Of a stretch of 64,000 nt of DNA, positions 25,016-33,913 are shown piece by piece. Position 1 is the stretch's first letter, and every line of letters begins with the position of its first letter. Location: assembly GCA_028877275.1 (NCBI GenBank), contig JAPPFP010000006.1, positions 1 to 64,000 of the forward strand. The letters are read 5' to 3'. The translations under genes and the position numbers were made by a program. Source of the DNA: Acidobacteriota bacterium. Lineage in GTDB: Bacteria; Acidobacteriota; Thermoanaerobaculia; Multivoradales; Multivoraceae. The notes beneath the pieces are model-generated. The model did no database searches. It was not told the DNA's origin and saw only the letters and a list, made by a program, of their open reading frames with translations.

Positions 25016-26554
25016 ATGCGAGACAACGTCGGACTCATCCTGACCAAGCGCGCCTTTCTGTCGCCTGACATGGAGGGCTTCGTCGACGTCGAGAGCGAGC
25101 GCCGCTTCACGTTCGCCGAGTGGAACCTGCGCTCGAACCGGACCGCCAACGCGCTCCGCGAGCTTGGCGTGGGCAAGGGCGATCGCGTCGCGCTGCTGCT
25201 GATGAACAGCGTCGAGTACATGGAGACCTTCTTCGCGATCGCCAAGATCGGCGCCGTCTGCGTGCCGCTGAACTGGCGGCTGACACCCGAGGAACTCTCC
25301 TTCATCATCCGGGACGCCGGCGCCGGGACGCTGATCTTCGGCGACGAGTTCCAGGCCCAGGTGCTGGACCTGATCGCGCGCGGCGGCGGCGAGAACGGCA
25401 CGAACGTCACGAGGTGGGTCCACGTCGGCCCGGACGAGCAGCGGCCCGACGGCTGCCTCTCCTACCTCGACGCGACGACGGCGGCGAGCGATGCCGAGCC
25501 CGAGATCGCGGCCGCGGACAGCGACCTGCTCTACATCATGTACACGTCGGGGACGACCGGTCTGCCCAAGGGCGCGGTCCACACCCACGCGTCGGCGCTG
25601 TGGGCGTCCCTGACGATCATGGCGACCACGGATTTCCGCTACGGCGACCGCTTCCTGGTCTCCCTGCCGCTCTTCCACGTCGGCGCGCTGACCCCCGCGA
25701 CCTGCAACGTGCACGCCGGCTGCACCAGCGTCGTGATGCGCTCCTTCGATCCCGTCCGGGTCTGGCAGTTGGTCAGCGACGAGAAGATCGACATCATGCT
25801 GAAGGTCCCGGCGATGCTCAACTTCATGCTCCAGGTCTACGACCCGGAACGCTGCAGACACGAGCGGCTCCGCTGGTGCATGAGCGGAGCGGCGCCGGTG
25901 CCGGTCAGCCTGATCGAGGCCTACGAGAAGCTGGGCATCGAGGTCCATCAGGTCTACGGTCTGACCGAGACCTGCGGCCCGGCATGCATGATCTCGCCGG
26001 AAGACGCGATCCGCAAGGCCGGCTCCACCGGCAAGGCGTTCTTCCACACGTCGGTACGGCTCGTCGACAACGACGGCAACGACTGCGCCCCCGGTGAGGC
26101 GGGTGAGGTCCTGGTCGCCGGCCGCCACCTGATGAAGGAGTACTGGAACCGGCCGGAGGCCACCGCCGAGAGTCTCGTGGACGGCTGGCTCTACACCGGC
26201 GATGGCGCCGTCATGGACGAGGACGGCTTCGTCTACATCCAGGACCGGCTGAAGGACATGATCATCTCCGGCGGCGAGAACGTCTATCCGGCCGAGCTCG
26301 AAGAGGTCATCGGCCGTCACCCCAAGGTGCTCGAAGTCGGCGTCATCGGCCGCGAGAGCGAGAAGTGGGGCGAGTCACCGGTCGCGATCGTCGTCCGCTC
26401 CGACGAGAGCCTCGAAGGCGAAGAGGTCCTCGAGTTTTGTCAGGACAAGCTGGCCCGCTTCAAGCAACCGGTCGCGGTCCACTTCATCGACCAGTTGCCG
26501 CGCAACCCGTCGGGGAAGATCCTGAAGCGGTTGCTACGCGAACAGTTCAACTGA
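25016..26554 (+). CDS. Acyl-CoA synthetase (ANL superfamily)
   Basis: 512 aa adenylate-forming enzyme that activates a carboxylic acid to its CoA thioester. The phosphate loop is YTSGTTGLPKGAVHTHAS. Further core motifs are VYGLTET, YTGDGAVMDEDGFVYIQDR and, at the C-terminus, the catalytic Lys in NPSGKILKR. It has no signal peptide and resembles FadD3/medium-chain ligases; the substrate is unknown. A strong purine-rich ribosome site (GAGGAGAAGGAAG) precedes the ATG. The stop overlaps the probable CTG start of the BCCT transporter gene. Confidence 0.92.
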   Translation: MRDNVGLILTKRAFLSPDMEGFVDVESERRFTFAEWNLRSNRTANALRELGVGKGDRVALLLMNSVEYMETFFAIAKIGAVCVPLNWRLTPEELSFIIRDAGAGTLIFGDEFQAQVLDLIARGGGENGTNVTRWVHVGPDEQRPDGCLSYLDATTAASDAEPEIAAADSDLLYIMYTSGTTGLPKGAVHTHASALWASLTIMATTDFRYGDRFLVSLPLFHVGALTPATCNVHAGCTSVVMRSFDPVRVWQLVSDEKIDIMLKVPAMLNFMLQVYDPERCRHERLRWCMSGAAPVPVSLIEAYEKLGIEVHQVYGLTETCGPACMISPEDAIRKAGSTGKAFFHTSVRLVDNDGNDCAPGEAGEVLVAGRHLMKEYWNRPEATAESLVDGWLYTGDGAVMDEDGFVYIQDRLKDMIISGGENVYPAELEEVIGRHPKVLEVGVIGRESEKWGESPVAIVVRSDESLEGEEVLEFCQDKLARFKQPVAVHFIDQLPRNPSGKILKRLLREQFN

Positions 26555-28149
26555 GTCGGCGCCCCCAGCTCCGCGTCGGGCAGGACAACATCACCCCGTT
26601 CGGGCTCGACATCCACCACCCGGTGTTCGTCGTCTCGGGTGCCGTGATCGTCCTGTTCGTGCTCGGCACGCTGGTCTTCCAGAGCCAGGCGGCGCGGTTC
26701 TTCAGTTGGCTGCTCCCGGCGATCCTCAGCGCTTTCGACTGGTTCTTCCTGTCGGCCGGCAACGTCTTCGTTCTCTTCGCCCTGCTGCTCGTGTTGCTGC
26801 CTATCGGCAGGGTGCGGCTGGGTGGCCCGAACGCCAGGCCGGAGTTCTCGTACCTGGGCTGGTTCGGGATGCTGTTCGCCGCCGGCATGGGGATCGGCCT
26901 CATGTACTTCGGCGTTTCGGAGCCGCTGTCCCACTTCGGCGCCGCCTTCGACGGGCCGGTGGTGGACGGCGACGGCCAGCGCAGCGACGCCGCGCCGCTG
27001 GGAGGCGCCGCCGGTGACGCGATGGCCGCGCGCGACCTCGCGATGGCGGCGACGATCTACCACTGGGGCCTGCACCCGTGGGCGATCTACGCCGTGGTCG
27101 CCCTGGCGCTGGCGTTCTTCGCCTACAACCACGGCCTGCCGCTGACACTGCGCTCGGCGTTCTATCCGATTCTGGGCGACCGGGTGCGCGGCTGGTGGGG
27201 ACACCTGATCGACGTCCTGGCCGTGTTCGCCACCCTGTTCGGCCTGGCGACGTCGCTTGGGCTGGGGACCACCCAGGCCCTGGCCGGGTTCAACCTGCTC
27301 TACGGCTGGGGTACGGGCGGTCTGGCCGCCGTGGTGCTGATCGGCGTCATCACGTTGCTCGCCGTCGTCTCGGTGGTACGCGGCCTGGACCGCGGCATCA
27401 AGGTGCTGTCGGGGGTCAACATGACCCTTGCCCTTGCCCTGTTGCTCGCGGTCATCGCGATTGGCCCGACCGGCGAGATTCTGGTCGCGGCCTCCAGGGG
27501 CGCGTTGGCCTACGCCTCGAACTTCGTGCCCCTGGCGATGCCGTTCGGTCGTGAGGACACGGGCTTCTCGCGTGTCTGGACCTCGTTCTACTGGGCCTGG
27601 TGGGTGTCTTGGTCGCCGTTCGTCGGCATGTTCATCGCCCGAGTCTCTCGCGGCCGGACCGTGCGCGAGTTCGTCGTGTGCGTGATTCTCATCCCGACGC
27701 TGCTGTCGATCGTCTGGATGGCGGCCTTCGGCGGCACGGCGATCTCCCAGACGATCGCGGACAGCACGGCGCCGGTGGCGTCCGCGGCCCAGGAGGTCAT
27801 GCTCTTTCGGATGGTCGAGCAGTTCCCGCTCAGCCCGCTGGTGTCGCTCGTCGGCATTGTCCTGGTGCTCGTGTTCTTCGTCACCTCGTCCGACTCCGGC
27901 TCGCTCGTCGTCGACACGATCACCGCCGGCGGCAAGGAAGACGTGCCGACCAGCCAGCGTGTCTTCTGGGCCACCCTCGAAGGCGTCGTCGCCGCGGTTC
28001 TGCTCCTCGTCGGCGGCACCGGCGCGCTGGACGCCCTGCGCGCGATGACCGTCTCGACGGGCCTGCCGTTCACACTGGTGCTGTTGGCAATGTGCTACAG
28101 CATATGGGTTGGTCTGTGGGCCGCAGTGAGGGAGAAGAGCGGCGTTTGA
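26551..28149 (+). CDS. BCCT family transporter
   Basis: 532 aa with about 12 hydrophobic segments, the fold of betaine/carnitine/choline carriers. Family residues include GMGIGLMYFGVSEPLSHF in TM3 and the Trp-rich FYWAWWVSWSPFVGMFIARVSRGRT region of TM8, followed by VTSSDSGSLVVDT. There is no ATG, GTG or TTG that keeps the first transmembrane segment with a sensible N-tail. The best start is a CTG at 26551 whose last two bases begin the upstream TGA stop (CTGA), as in the ATGA/GTGA/TTGA couplings of this window. A GTG at 26623 would cut into TM1. Substrate probably a quaternary amine. Confidence 0.85.
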   Translation: MSRRPQLRVGQDNITPFGLDIHHPVFVVSGAVIVLFVLGTLVFQSQAARFFSWLLPAILSAFDWFFLSAGNVFVLFALLLVLLPIGRVRLGGPNARPEFSYLGWFGMLFAAGMGIGLMYFGVSEPLSHFGAAFDGPVVDGDGQRSDAAPLGGAAGDAMAARDLAMAATIYHWGLHPWAIYAVVALALAFFAYNHGLPLTLRSAFYPILGDRVRGWWGHLIDVLAVFATLFGLATSLGLGTTQALAGFNLLYGWGTGGLAAVVLIGVITLLAVVSVVRGLDRGIKVLSGVNMTLALALLLAVIAIGPTGEILVAASRGALAYASNFVPLAMPFGREDTGFSRVWTSFYWAWWVSWSPFVGMFIARVSRGRTVREFVVCVILIPTLLSIVWMAAFGGTAISQTIADSTAPVASAAQEVMLFRMVEQFPLSPLVSLVGIVLVLVFFVTSSDSGSLVVDTITAGGKEDVPTSQRVFWATLEGVVAAVLLLVGGTGALDALRAMTVSTGLPFTLVLLAMCYSIWVGLWAAVREKSGV

Positions 28150-28405
28150 TAGGCACCGTCAAGTCGTTTCGGCGCGCAGTTCGGGCTGTTCGTGCTTGAG
28201 CCGGCCGGCTCGCGGCAATCCGAATGCCTCGTGCAGGTGTGGCACCGGCAGACAGGCCGAAGCCACGTGCACGAACGAGTACTCTCAGGCCCAGGGTCCT
28301 GATGGACTATGTGGACTGTTTGGACTGTTTGGCCTGATTGCCGCGTTTGTGTTATGGTCGACCGATGATCGCGATAGGCCGAATCGCCGTGACGGAGGTC
28401 GTCGA

Positions 28406-29491
28406 ATGAGCGGAAGAAAACGAATCGTCCAGACTGAACTTCCGCGTGTTTCGATCCAGAAGGCACTTAGAGTTCCGCGTGCACTCGTCGAGCAGTACGC
28501 GGGTCAACCCACGGCACCGGTGGAAGTTGCCGTGGCTGTCGGAGTGAAACCGAGCAGCTCAGGTTGGCGAGCCCTGACCGGAGCAGCCATCGGTTATGGC
28601 TTGACCGACGGGGGCTACAATGCTCCCACGATTGCTCTCACTGACTTGGGGAGGCGTGCCGTCGCCCCCCAGGAAGAAGGTGAGAACGTCGTAGCGCTGC
28701 GCGAAGCGTGCCTGAAGCCACTGATCATCGGTGGCTTCCTGCGGAAGTACGACGGAAACAAGTTTCCTCGCGAAGACATCGCCCGTAACGTCCTGAAGGG
28801 GGAGTTCGCCGTGCCCGATGCCCGCGTGGGGGGAGCGCTGGAGACGATCCTAGAGAATGCCGAGACCATCGGAGCGTTTCGGACAATTGGTGGTGATCGG
28901 TACGTGTCGTTGGCCCCCCTAGCGCCAGCCGAATCTGCTGCTGTCGACGTGCCCCAGGAGCCACCCGCTCAAAGTTCTTCTACCCCATCTGCGGACTTCA
29001 TCGCGGAGGGTAGCGGGTCGCGGACCGAAGCTGCAGCGCTAGCGCCCCAAGAACGACGTCCCGTTCGAGCAATCTTCGTCGGCCATAGCAGCGGTACGAA
29101 GGTGCTGGAGCAGGTCAAACAGCTACTCGAGTTGGCAGAGGTTAGGGCCGAGGTGGCTGTCGAGCAGGAGACTGCCGCCATTCCCGTTCCAGACAAGGTC
29201 TTCGAAGCGATGAGCCGGTCAGACGCGGCGATCATCTGTGTAACGGCCGATGCGGAGCAGCAAGCTGACAATCGCTACTCCGTCAACCCCAACGTCTTGA
29301 TCGAGATCGGTGCCGCATACGTGCGCCACGACAAGAAGCTTGTCTTACTTTGGGACCGGCGAGTGGAGGTGCCATCCAATCTTCAGGGGCTCTATCGCTG
29401 CGAGTTCGAGGGTGACGAGCTGTCATGGGAAGCGGGTACCAAGCTCCAGAAGGCGTTGATCGCGATCAAGAAGGGGGAGGTGCCGGCTTAG
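28406..29491 (+). CDS. Winged-helix-like + TIR-like (PF10137-type) putative immune effector
   Basis: 361 aa, start ATG 28406 with GGAGG upstream. Residues 1-175 look like two small helical/winged-helix units (VPRALVEQ, LTDLGRRAV, then GGALETILENAETIGAFRTI), reminiscent of DUF5343. A polar linker spans about 176-215. Residues 217-355 resemble the TIR-like domain of CAP12/Pycsar-type effectors: RAIFVGHSSG at its start and NPNVLIEIGAAYVRHDKKLV, with Glu300 in the NVxxEIG position. Such domains degrade NAD or bind nucleotides in anti-phage systems. Base composition is lower in GC than its neighbours, suggesting acquisition. The 256-bp gap before it has a TGGACTGTT tandem repeat (about 28310-28331) and no gene. 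Confidence 0.72.
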   Translation: MSGRKRIVQTELPRVSIQKALRVPRALVEQYAGQPTAPVEVAVAVGVKPSSSGWRALTGAAIGYGLTDGGYNAPTIALTDLGRRAVAPQEEGENVVALREACLKPLIIGGFLRKYDGNKFPREDIARNVLKGEFAVPDARVGGALETILENAETIGAFRTIGGDRYVSLAPLAPAESAAVDVPQEPPAQSSSTPSADFIAEGSGSRTEAAALAPQERRPVRAIFVGHSSGTKVLEQVKQLLELAEVRAEVAVEQETAAIPVPDKVFEAMSRSDAAIICVTADAEQQADNRYSVNPNVLIEIGAAYVRHDKKLVLLWDRRVEVPSNLQGLYRCEFEGDELSWEAGTKLQKALIAIKKGEVPA

Positions 29492-29580
29492 GACGGCTAC
29501 GACAGGCGTGCCAACCGTCTCGTGATTCCCCCCAGATAGCTCGACGCCAAGAAGTGCTTCACGGCTAGCTGTAGTTCTTC

Positions 29581-29856
29581 ATGAAGGTAGTACTCTCAAA
29601 AGGGGCTGAGCGAGACATCAGACGCATAGCCGATGACATTCACCTTCGGCGCGTTGTCAGTGCAATCGAGAAGTTGGCAGACGACCCCAGACCTTCGGGC
29701 GCGAAGAAGCTCGGCAGCGTAGCGGGTATCTGGCGCATCCGAGTCGGCGACTGGCGCGTCTGCTACACGCTTGAGCAGCCAGGACCGGTCGTCTTGGTCC
29801 TCACCGTCGCCCGCCGCGCCAACGTGTACGAACGGCTACGCCGTCGGCTCGGCTGA
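29581..29856 (+). CDS. RelE/ParE-family toxin
   Basis: 91 aa, full length for the family. It has the RelE pattern of an N-terminal helix pair (AERDIRRIADDIHLRRVVSAI) and strands GIWRIRVGDWRVCYTL and VVLVLTVARRANVYERL. The basic residues expected for ribosome-bound mRNA cleavage (R in WRIRVGDWRV, R in ARRANVY) are present. It starts 89 nt after the TIR-like gene. No antitoxin gene precedes or follows it on the same strand; a Phd-type antitoxin gene is instead convergent 18 nt beyond its stop. Function as a toxin is inferred from family only. Confidence 0.85.
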   Translation: MKVVLSKGAERDIRRIADDIHLRRVVSAIEKLADDPRPSGAKKLGSVAGIWRIRVGDWRVCYTLEQPGPVVLVLTVARRANVYERLRRRLG

Positions 29857-29874
29857 AGCGCGTCGGCTTGATCG

Positions 29875-30132
29875 TCAGACTCCAAGATCGCGCTTCAGGT
29901 CCTCGAGAGAGGAGCCGCCGTTCTCCCGATAGTCGGCCAGCGCGTCCAAGGCGTCGAGCAGGTCAAGACGATCCTCAAGCGCTTCCAGCATCTCGAGATC
30001 GGAGGGTGGTACGAGTGCGGCCACGATCTTGCCGCGCTTCTGGACGGCGATGCGCGTACCGGCTGACTGGACCCGGCCAGCGATGGCGGTGACGTTCGCT
30101 TGAAGTTCAGCGATGCGGAGAGTGTCGTGCAT
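29875..30132 (-). CDS. Phd/YefM-family antitoxin
   Basis: 85 aa from the ATG at 30132, which has GAGG upstream; an ATG 24 nt earlier is possible but has no ribosome site. The N-terminal Phd fold is visible: ELQANVTAIAGRVQSAGTRIAVQKRGKIVAALVPP. The C-terminal tail (LLDALDALADYRENGGSSLEDLKRDLG) is acidic and helical, as expected for toxin neutralisation. It lies tail-to-tail with the RelE toxin gene, not in an operon with it, so mRNA ratio control must differ from the classic arrangement, or the two are unrelated remnants. Confidence 0.82.
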   Translation of the reverse strand: MHDTLRIAELQANVTAIAGRVQSAGTRIAVQKRGKIVAALVPPSDLEMLEALEDRLDLLDALDALADYRENGGSSLEDLKRDLGV

Positions 30133-30258
30133 GGTCGCGCCTCGGACTGTGCTCATTCAGAGGATACGCCACTTCCGCGAACTAGGTCGAATGGACGCTG
30201 GTGCTGTTCTTGACGGTGGTGACGACGGAGGCACTGGCAGCCGGAGAGTCGTTGGGCC

Positions 30259-30540
30259 TCAAGCGTTCCCTGCGGTCGGGATCTCCTCCAGGAACCAGTA
30301 CTCCCCTTCCATGGCGCCAGCCTCCTCGCCGACCGCGGCGGCTTCGGGCGTCGCCATGTAGGCCTCCGCCCTCGCCCGGTCCTCGACTCCGAGGGTGAAG
30401 AACACTTCGTCTGGGCTGTCGGCTGAACGCCAGACGTGCTTGACGGTCAGTCCGGCCGCCATGCCTGCGGCTTCCTGCTCGTCGAAGACTCGCTTCCAGT
30501 GGTCGATGTCCTTGACGCGGTTGCGAACCAGCAAGACCAT
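30259..30540 (-). CDS. Small dimeric alpha/beta-barrel-like protein
   Basis: 93 aa, not firmly recognised. The pattern MVLLVRNRVKDIDHWKRVFD with a later EVFFTLGVEDRARAEAYMAT resembles ferredoxin-like folds of stress-responsive or monooxygenase-type dimeric alpha/beta barrels. No catalytic residues are evident. It starts 3 nt after the stop of the solute-binding protein gene on the same strand, so it is probably the last gene of that transcript. The 100-bp gap between it and the antitoxin start shows nothing recognisable. Confidence 0.65.
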   Translation of the reverse strand: MVLLVRNRVKDIDHWKRVFDEQEAAGMAAGLTVKHVWRSADSPDEVFFTLGVEDRARAEAYMATPEAAAVGEEAGAMEGEYWFLEEIPTAGNA

Positions 30541-30543
30541 CGT

Positions 30544-32280
30544 CTACTCCTCCTTCTCAACCCACCACGCCCGCGTACCGGGAACGAACGCGGTTACCCC
30601 CGCGGGCCCGAGCTCGACGCCGCGCATCCGCTTGCTGAAGCCCCAGGTGGTGCTGTAGTTCCACAGGAACAGGGCGGGCTGGTCGGCCTGGACGTGGGCC
30701 TGCAGTTCGCGCAGCAGTTCGGTGCGGCGATCGCGGTCGAGTTCCATGCGGGAGCGGTCGAAGAGCTCGTCGACCTTGGGGTTGCTGTAGCTGTCGTAGT
30801 TGCGGCCGTTGTCGATCGCTTCGCTGTGGAAGAAGTTCCGCCAGATGTCGGGGTCGGCGAAGACCTGGTAGGTGTCGACGTGGGCGATCATCTCGTGCTG
30901 GATCAGCAACGGCGAGCGGCTCGCGTTCTCCTGGATCTCGGTGTCGAAGGAGACGCCGATGCGGCGCAGATCGTCGCGGTAGATGTCGACCATGCGGCGG
31001 GCGTCGACGAAGGACTGGGGCAGGTTCATCATGAAGTGGAACTGGACCTGCTCGCCGTCGATCTCCTTGTACCGCCAGCCGTCGTCGGGGCTGGTCAGCC
31101 AGCCGGCCTCGTCGAGCAGGGCGGCGGCCTTCTCGAGGTCGTACTTGAGCGGCTGGACGTCGGGGTTGTGGCTCCAGTGACTGGGCGGGAACATCCCGTT
31201 CGAGCGGGTGTAGACGTTCCAGCTCACCTGCCGCAGGACGCGCTCGGCATCGTAGGCGTGGGCCATCGCGCGCCGCACCCGGACGTCGCCGAAGAAGTGG
31301 TTGTTGCCACCCTGCTGCCAGCCGATGTAGGCCTGCATCCAGCGCGGCCCCCAGGCCTTGACGCCGGCGGCGTGGAACTCCTCGTCGTTGGTCTGGCTGC
31401 CGTGCTGCTGGACGGTCAGCCAGATGTCGTCGAGCTGTCCCTTGCGGAACTGGAGCAGGGCGGCGTTGCGGTCGCTGTGGGTCGTGATTGCCTGGCGGCG
31501 GATGGGTGGCTTGTCGTGGTGATAGTCCTCCCAGCGTTCGACAACCACCCGGTCGGCGTGGATCCACTCGACGAAGCGGAACGGCCCGTTGCCGATGCCG
31601 AGTTCTCGCAGGTAGCGGTTGTAGTAGGCGCTCGTGCGCAGCGTCGGATCGGCGGCGCGCTCTTCCGGGTTGTTCAGGATGTGCGCCGGGACGACGGGGA
31701 AGTAGAGGTTGTCGATGCGGAGCGCGGAGACCTGCCGGTGGACGACGTCGAAGGTGATGTCGTCGATGATGCGGATGTCCTCGATCTCGGCGGCCTTGTA
31801 CTTGTAGTCGACCGCCGGCACGTTGTCGTCGGCGATCGCCTCCCAACTGAAGCGGACGTCCTCGGTGGTGACCGGCGCTCCGTCGTGCCAGCGCATGCCG
31901 GCGTGGAGCTTGATGCGGTGGACGAGGCCGCCCTCCAGTTCCTCGACCTCGTCCACCATCGCCGGGTTCCATTCCGCCGTGAGGTCCGGGGCGCGATGAG
32001 CGATCGGGTCGAACAGCAGGCGGTAGAGGAAGCCATCGGTCCAGGCGCGGATGAAGAGCGGGTTGAGCGACGTCGGCTGGTCGAGCGAGTAGCGGTTGAT
32101 CGTGGCCTCGGTATCGGCCCGCTCGGGGTCGAACGGCGCGAACAGCGAATCCGGGTTGGAGATCGGATCCGTGCCCGGGTCGTAGTCGAACATCGCGCTC
32201 CGGGCCGGCGCGGCGGGATGGCCCAGGCAGCCCGTCAGCAGCAGGGCGGCGAGGCCGGCGACGCTGAGCCGAACGATCAC
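30544..32280 (-). CDS. Extracellular solute-binding lipoprotein, family 5 (peptide/nickel type)
   Basis: 578 aa from a GTG start at 32280 that overlaps the thiolase stop (GTGA). A lipoprotein signal with lipobox LLTGC ends at about residue 18. The body is a class C binding protein: LNPLFIRAWTDGFLYRLLFD near the N-terminus, then HRIKLHAGMRWHDGAPVTTE, the family 5 hallmark, and FFGDVRVRRAMAHAYD. No permease or ATPase genes of the ABC system are adjacent, so it is an orphan here. The ligand is unknown, most likely a peptide or similar. Confidence 0.88.
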   Translation of the reverse strand: MIVRLSVAGLAALLLTGCLGHPAAPARSAMFDYDPGTDPISNPDSLFAPFDPERADTEATINRYSLDQPTSLNPLFIRAWTDGFLYRLLFDPIAHRAPDLTAEWNPAMVDEVEELEGGLVHRIKLHAGMRWHDGAPVTTEDVRFSWEAIADDNVPAVDYKYKAAEIEDIRIIDDITFDVVHRQVSALRIDNLYFPVVPAHILNNPEERAADPTLRTSAYYNRYLRELGIGNGPFRFVEWIHADRVVVERWEDYHHDKPPIRRQAITTHSDRNAALLQFRKGQLDDIWLTVQQHGSQTNDEEFHAAGVKAWGPRWMQAYIGWQQGGNNHFFGDVRVRRAMAHAYDAERVLRQVSWNVYTRSNGMFPPSHWSHNPDVQPLKYDLEKAAALLDEAGWLTSPDDGWRYKEIDGEQVQFHFMMNLPQSFVDARRMVDIYRDDLRRIGVSFDTEIQENASRSPLLIQHEMIAHVDTYQVFADPDIWRNFFHSEAIDNGRNYDSYSNPKVDELFDRSRMELDRDRRTELLRELQAHVQADQPALFLWNYSTTWGFSKRMRGVELGPAGVTAFVPGTRAWWVEKEE

Positions 32281-33809
32281 TGGCACACGGCGCCGCCCGT
32301 TCCGTCGATCTGGACCGGACGCCCGCAGAACTCCTGCGCGCACATGTCGCGCAGCGTGTCCCGATCCTCGACGTTGGCCCAGCTCCTCCGGCCGTCCGGC
32401 AGGCGGCAAGCCACGTGGGCGACGGTGGGTTCGAAGCTCGGAGCTTCGCGCTCGCCGTAGGTCGAACGGTACGAGGTCGACTTCGCGCTGCCGCCGCCGA
32501 ACATGACGGTGTAGGACTCGATCTCGGCCGGCCCCGTGTAGTCGGCCACGGCCTCGCGCTTGGGGAGCGCGTGGACTTCGGCGGTCAGGTCCTCGTGCCG
32601 GTAGGGTCGATCCGGTTCCCCGGCGCTGTAGACACCGAAGGAGTGCTTGGTCAGCATGCCGCCGTTCGCGGTGACGAGCGCGCGGCCGCCGTCCGTTTCG
32701 CGCAGGAGTTCGGCCGTGCGGGCGATCGAGTGCATGACGTAGCTGTTGAGCGGTCCGCCGCCGAAGGTCAGGCCGCCGGTGACGGTCAGCGGGCGCTGCG
32801 GATCGAGGCCGAGTTCCCTCGCCGCCACCTGCACGGAGCTCGGGAAGCAACTGTAGACGTCGACGAAGTCGAGATCGCCCGCTTCGACGCCGGCGAGTTC
32901 AAGCGCCCTCCGGCCGGCCAGCCGGATCGCCGGCGACGAGTGGAGATTGTCGCGCTCGGAGACGAAGTAGTGGTCGACGGCGTCGGCGCCGCTGACCGGA
33001 AAGACCATCTTCGACCGCGGTACGCCCAGCGCGAGCGCCACATCCAGCGAGCAGAGCACCAACGCCGCCGCCATGTCGACGCGCATGTTCGCGTTCATCA
33101 GCTTCGTGTAGGGGAAGGTCACGGCGCGGTTGGCCGGCGACACCGTGCCGATCTCGGCAGCGGTCAGAGGCGTCCGGATCCAGGCGTTGGGATTCTCCTG
33201 AGCCACCCGGTTGAACCCCGCCCAGAGTTCGGCGATGCGGGCCAGGTGGCCCTCCACCGTTTCGCCGCCCCGCTTCCGCAACGCGATGTCGAACAGGGAG
33301 TAGTACTGGACGGCCTGCTGGATGCCGCGGTCCATCTCGATTTCGTGCCGCGTCCAGCGGGTGTCGCCGTAGCTCGTGTCCGGGAGCTTGGGAGGGTCGT
33401 CGTCCTGCAGCCAGTCGAGGTCCATCCCCAACTTGCTCGCCCGGCCCATCGTGCGGCCGCACTCGGCTGCGCAGAGCACGATCGCCTCGCGGCGGCCGCT
33501 CTGGATGTCCAGGGCGCTCTGGTTGAACACCGTCTGCACCTGGTTGCCGCCCACCACGGAAAGACCCGTCTCGACACCCGCGAGGCCGAGGGCCTCGCTG
33601 ACTATGAGCGCCGGGTTCCGGTAGCCCCAGACACCTTTCATCGCCCGCACCGAATCGATCCTGTCGCGCAGGCCGGGCGCCTCGGCGTCGTCGAGGCCGG
33701 TGCGGACCGCCTCGACCATCAGGTCGATCGGCGATCGGGCTTCGGCCGGATCGTCGGCACGCTGAAGCACCTGGGCGATGCCGACCAGGACGGGTGTGCG
33801 GTGGGTCAT
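32277..33809 (-). CDS. Thiolase-like protein with type-1 C-terminal extension
   Basis: 510 aa from the ATG at 33809. The fold of SCP-x/acetyl-CoA acetyltransferase-like proteins is clear: VLVGIAQV at the N-terminus, DVYSCFPSSVQVAARELGL and GGLTFGGGPLNSYVMHSIA in the second half. The position of the nucleophile Cys is in VLCAAECGRT rather than the classical thiolase motif, so acyl transfer is uncertain. The last ~80 residues (SWANVEDRDTLRDMC, EFCGRPVQIDG) match the extra domain of thiolase-like protein type 1. It is translationally coupled to the binding-protein gene and divergent from the ATPase gene. Confidence 0.85.
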   Translation of the reverse strand: MTHRTPVLVGIAQVLQRADDPAEARSPIDLMVEAVRTGLDDAEAPGLRDRIDSVRAMKGVWGYRNPALIVSEALGLAGVETGLSVVGGNQVQTVFNQSALDIQSGRREAIVLCAAECGRTMGRASKLGMDLDWLQDDDPPKLPDTSYGDTRWTRHEIEMDRGIQQAVQYYSLFDIALRKRGGETVEGHLARIAELWAGFNRVAQENPNAWIRTPLTAAEIGTVSPANRAVTFPYTKLMNANMRVDMAAALVLCSLDVALALGVPRSKMVFPVSGADAVDHYFVSERDNLHSSPAIRLAGRRALELAGVEAGDLDFVDVYSCFPSSVQVAARELGLDPQRPLTVTGGLTFGGGPLNSYVMHSIARTAELLRETDGGRALVTANGGMLTKHSFGVYSAGEPDRPYRHEDLTAEVHALPKREAVADYTGPAEIESYTVMFGGGSAKSTSYRSTYGEREAPSFEPTVAHVACRLPDGRRSWANVEDRDTLRDMCAQEFCGRPVQIDGTGGAVCQ

Positions 33810-33913
33810 GGTTGGGCTTGCCTTCCGTGCGCTGGAGATGGGACGGCTGGGAGTCGGGCCAGGCGAGTGTAGCGCTGCGCTAACGTAGCCGGGTCTCCTC
33901 ACCGGCCCGGCGC

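Noticed and set aside
28290..28345. Short tandem TGGACTGTT-like repeats as a possible CRISPR or phage attachment site
   Set aside because: Only about three imperfect 9-bp units without spacers; no matching copy at the other side of the islet and no integrase. Kept only as a note in the TIR-like gene entry.
28406..30132. CBASS/Pycsar operon around the TIR-like gene
   Set aside because: No nucleotidyl cyclase or accessory gene was found on either side; neighbours are a toxin, an antitoxin and a transporter.
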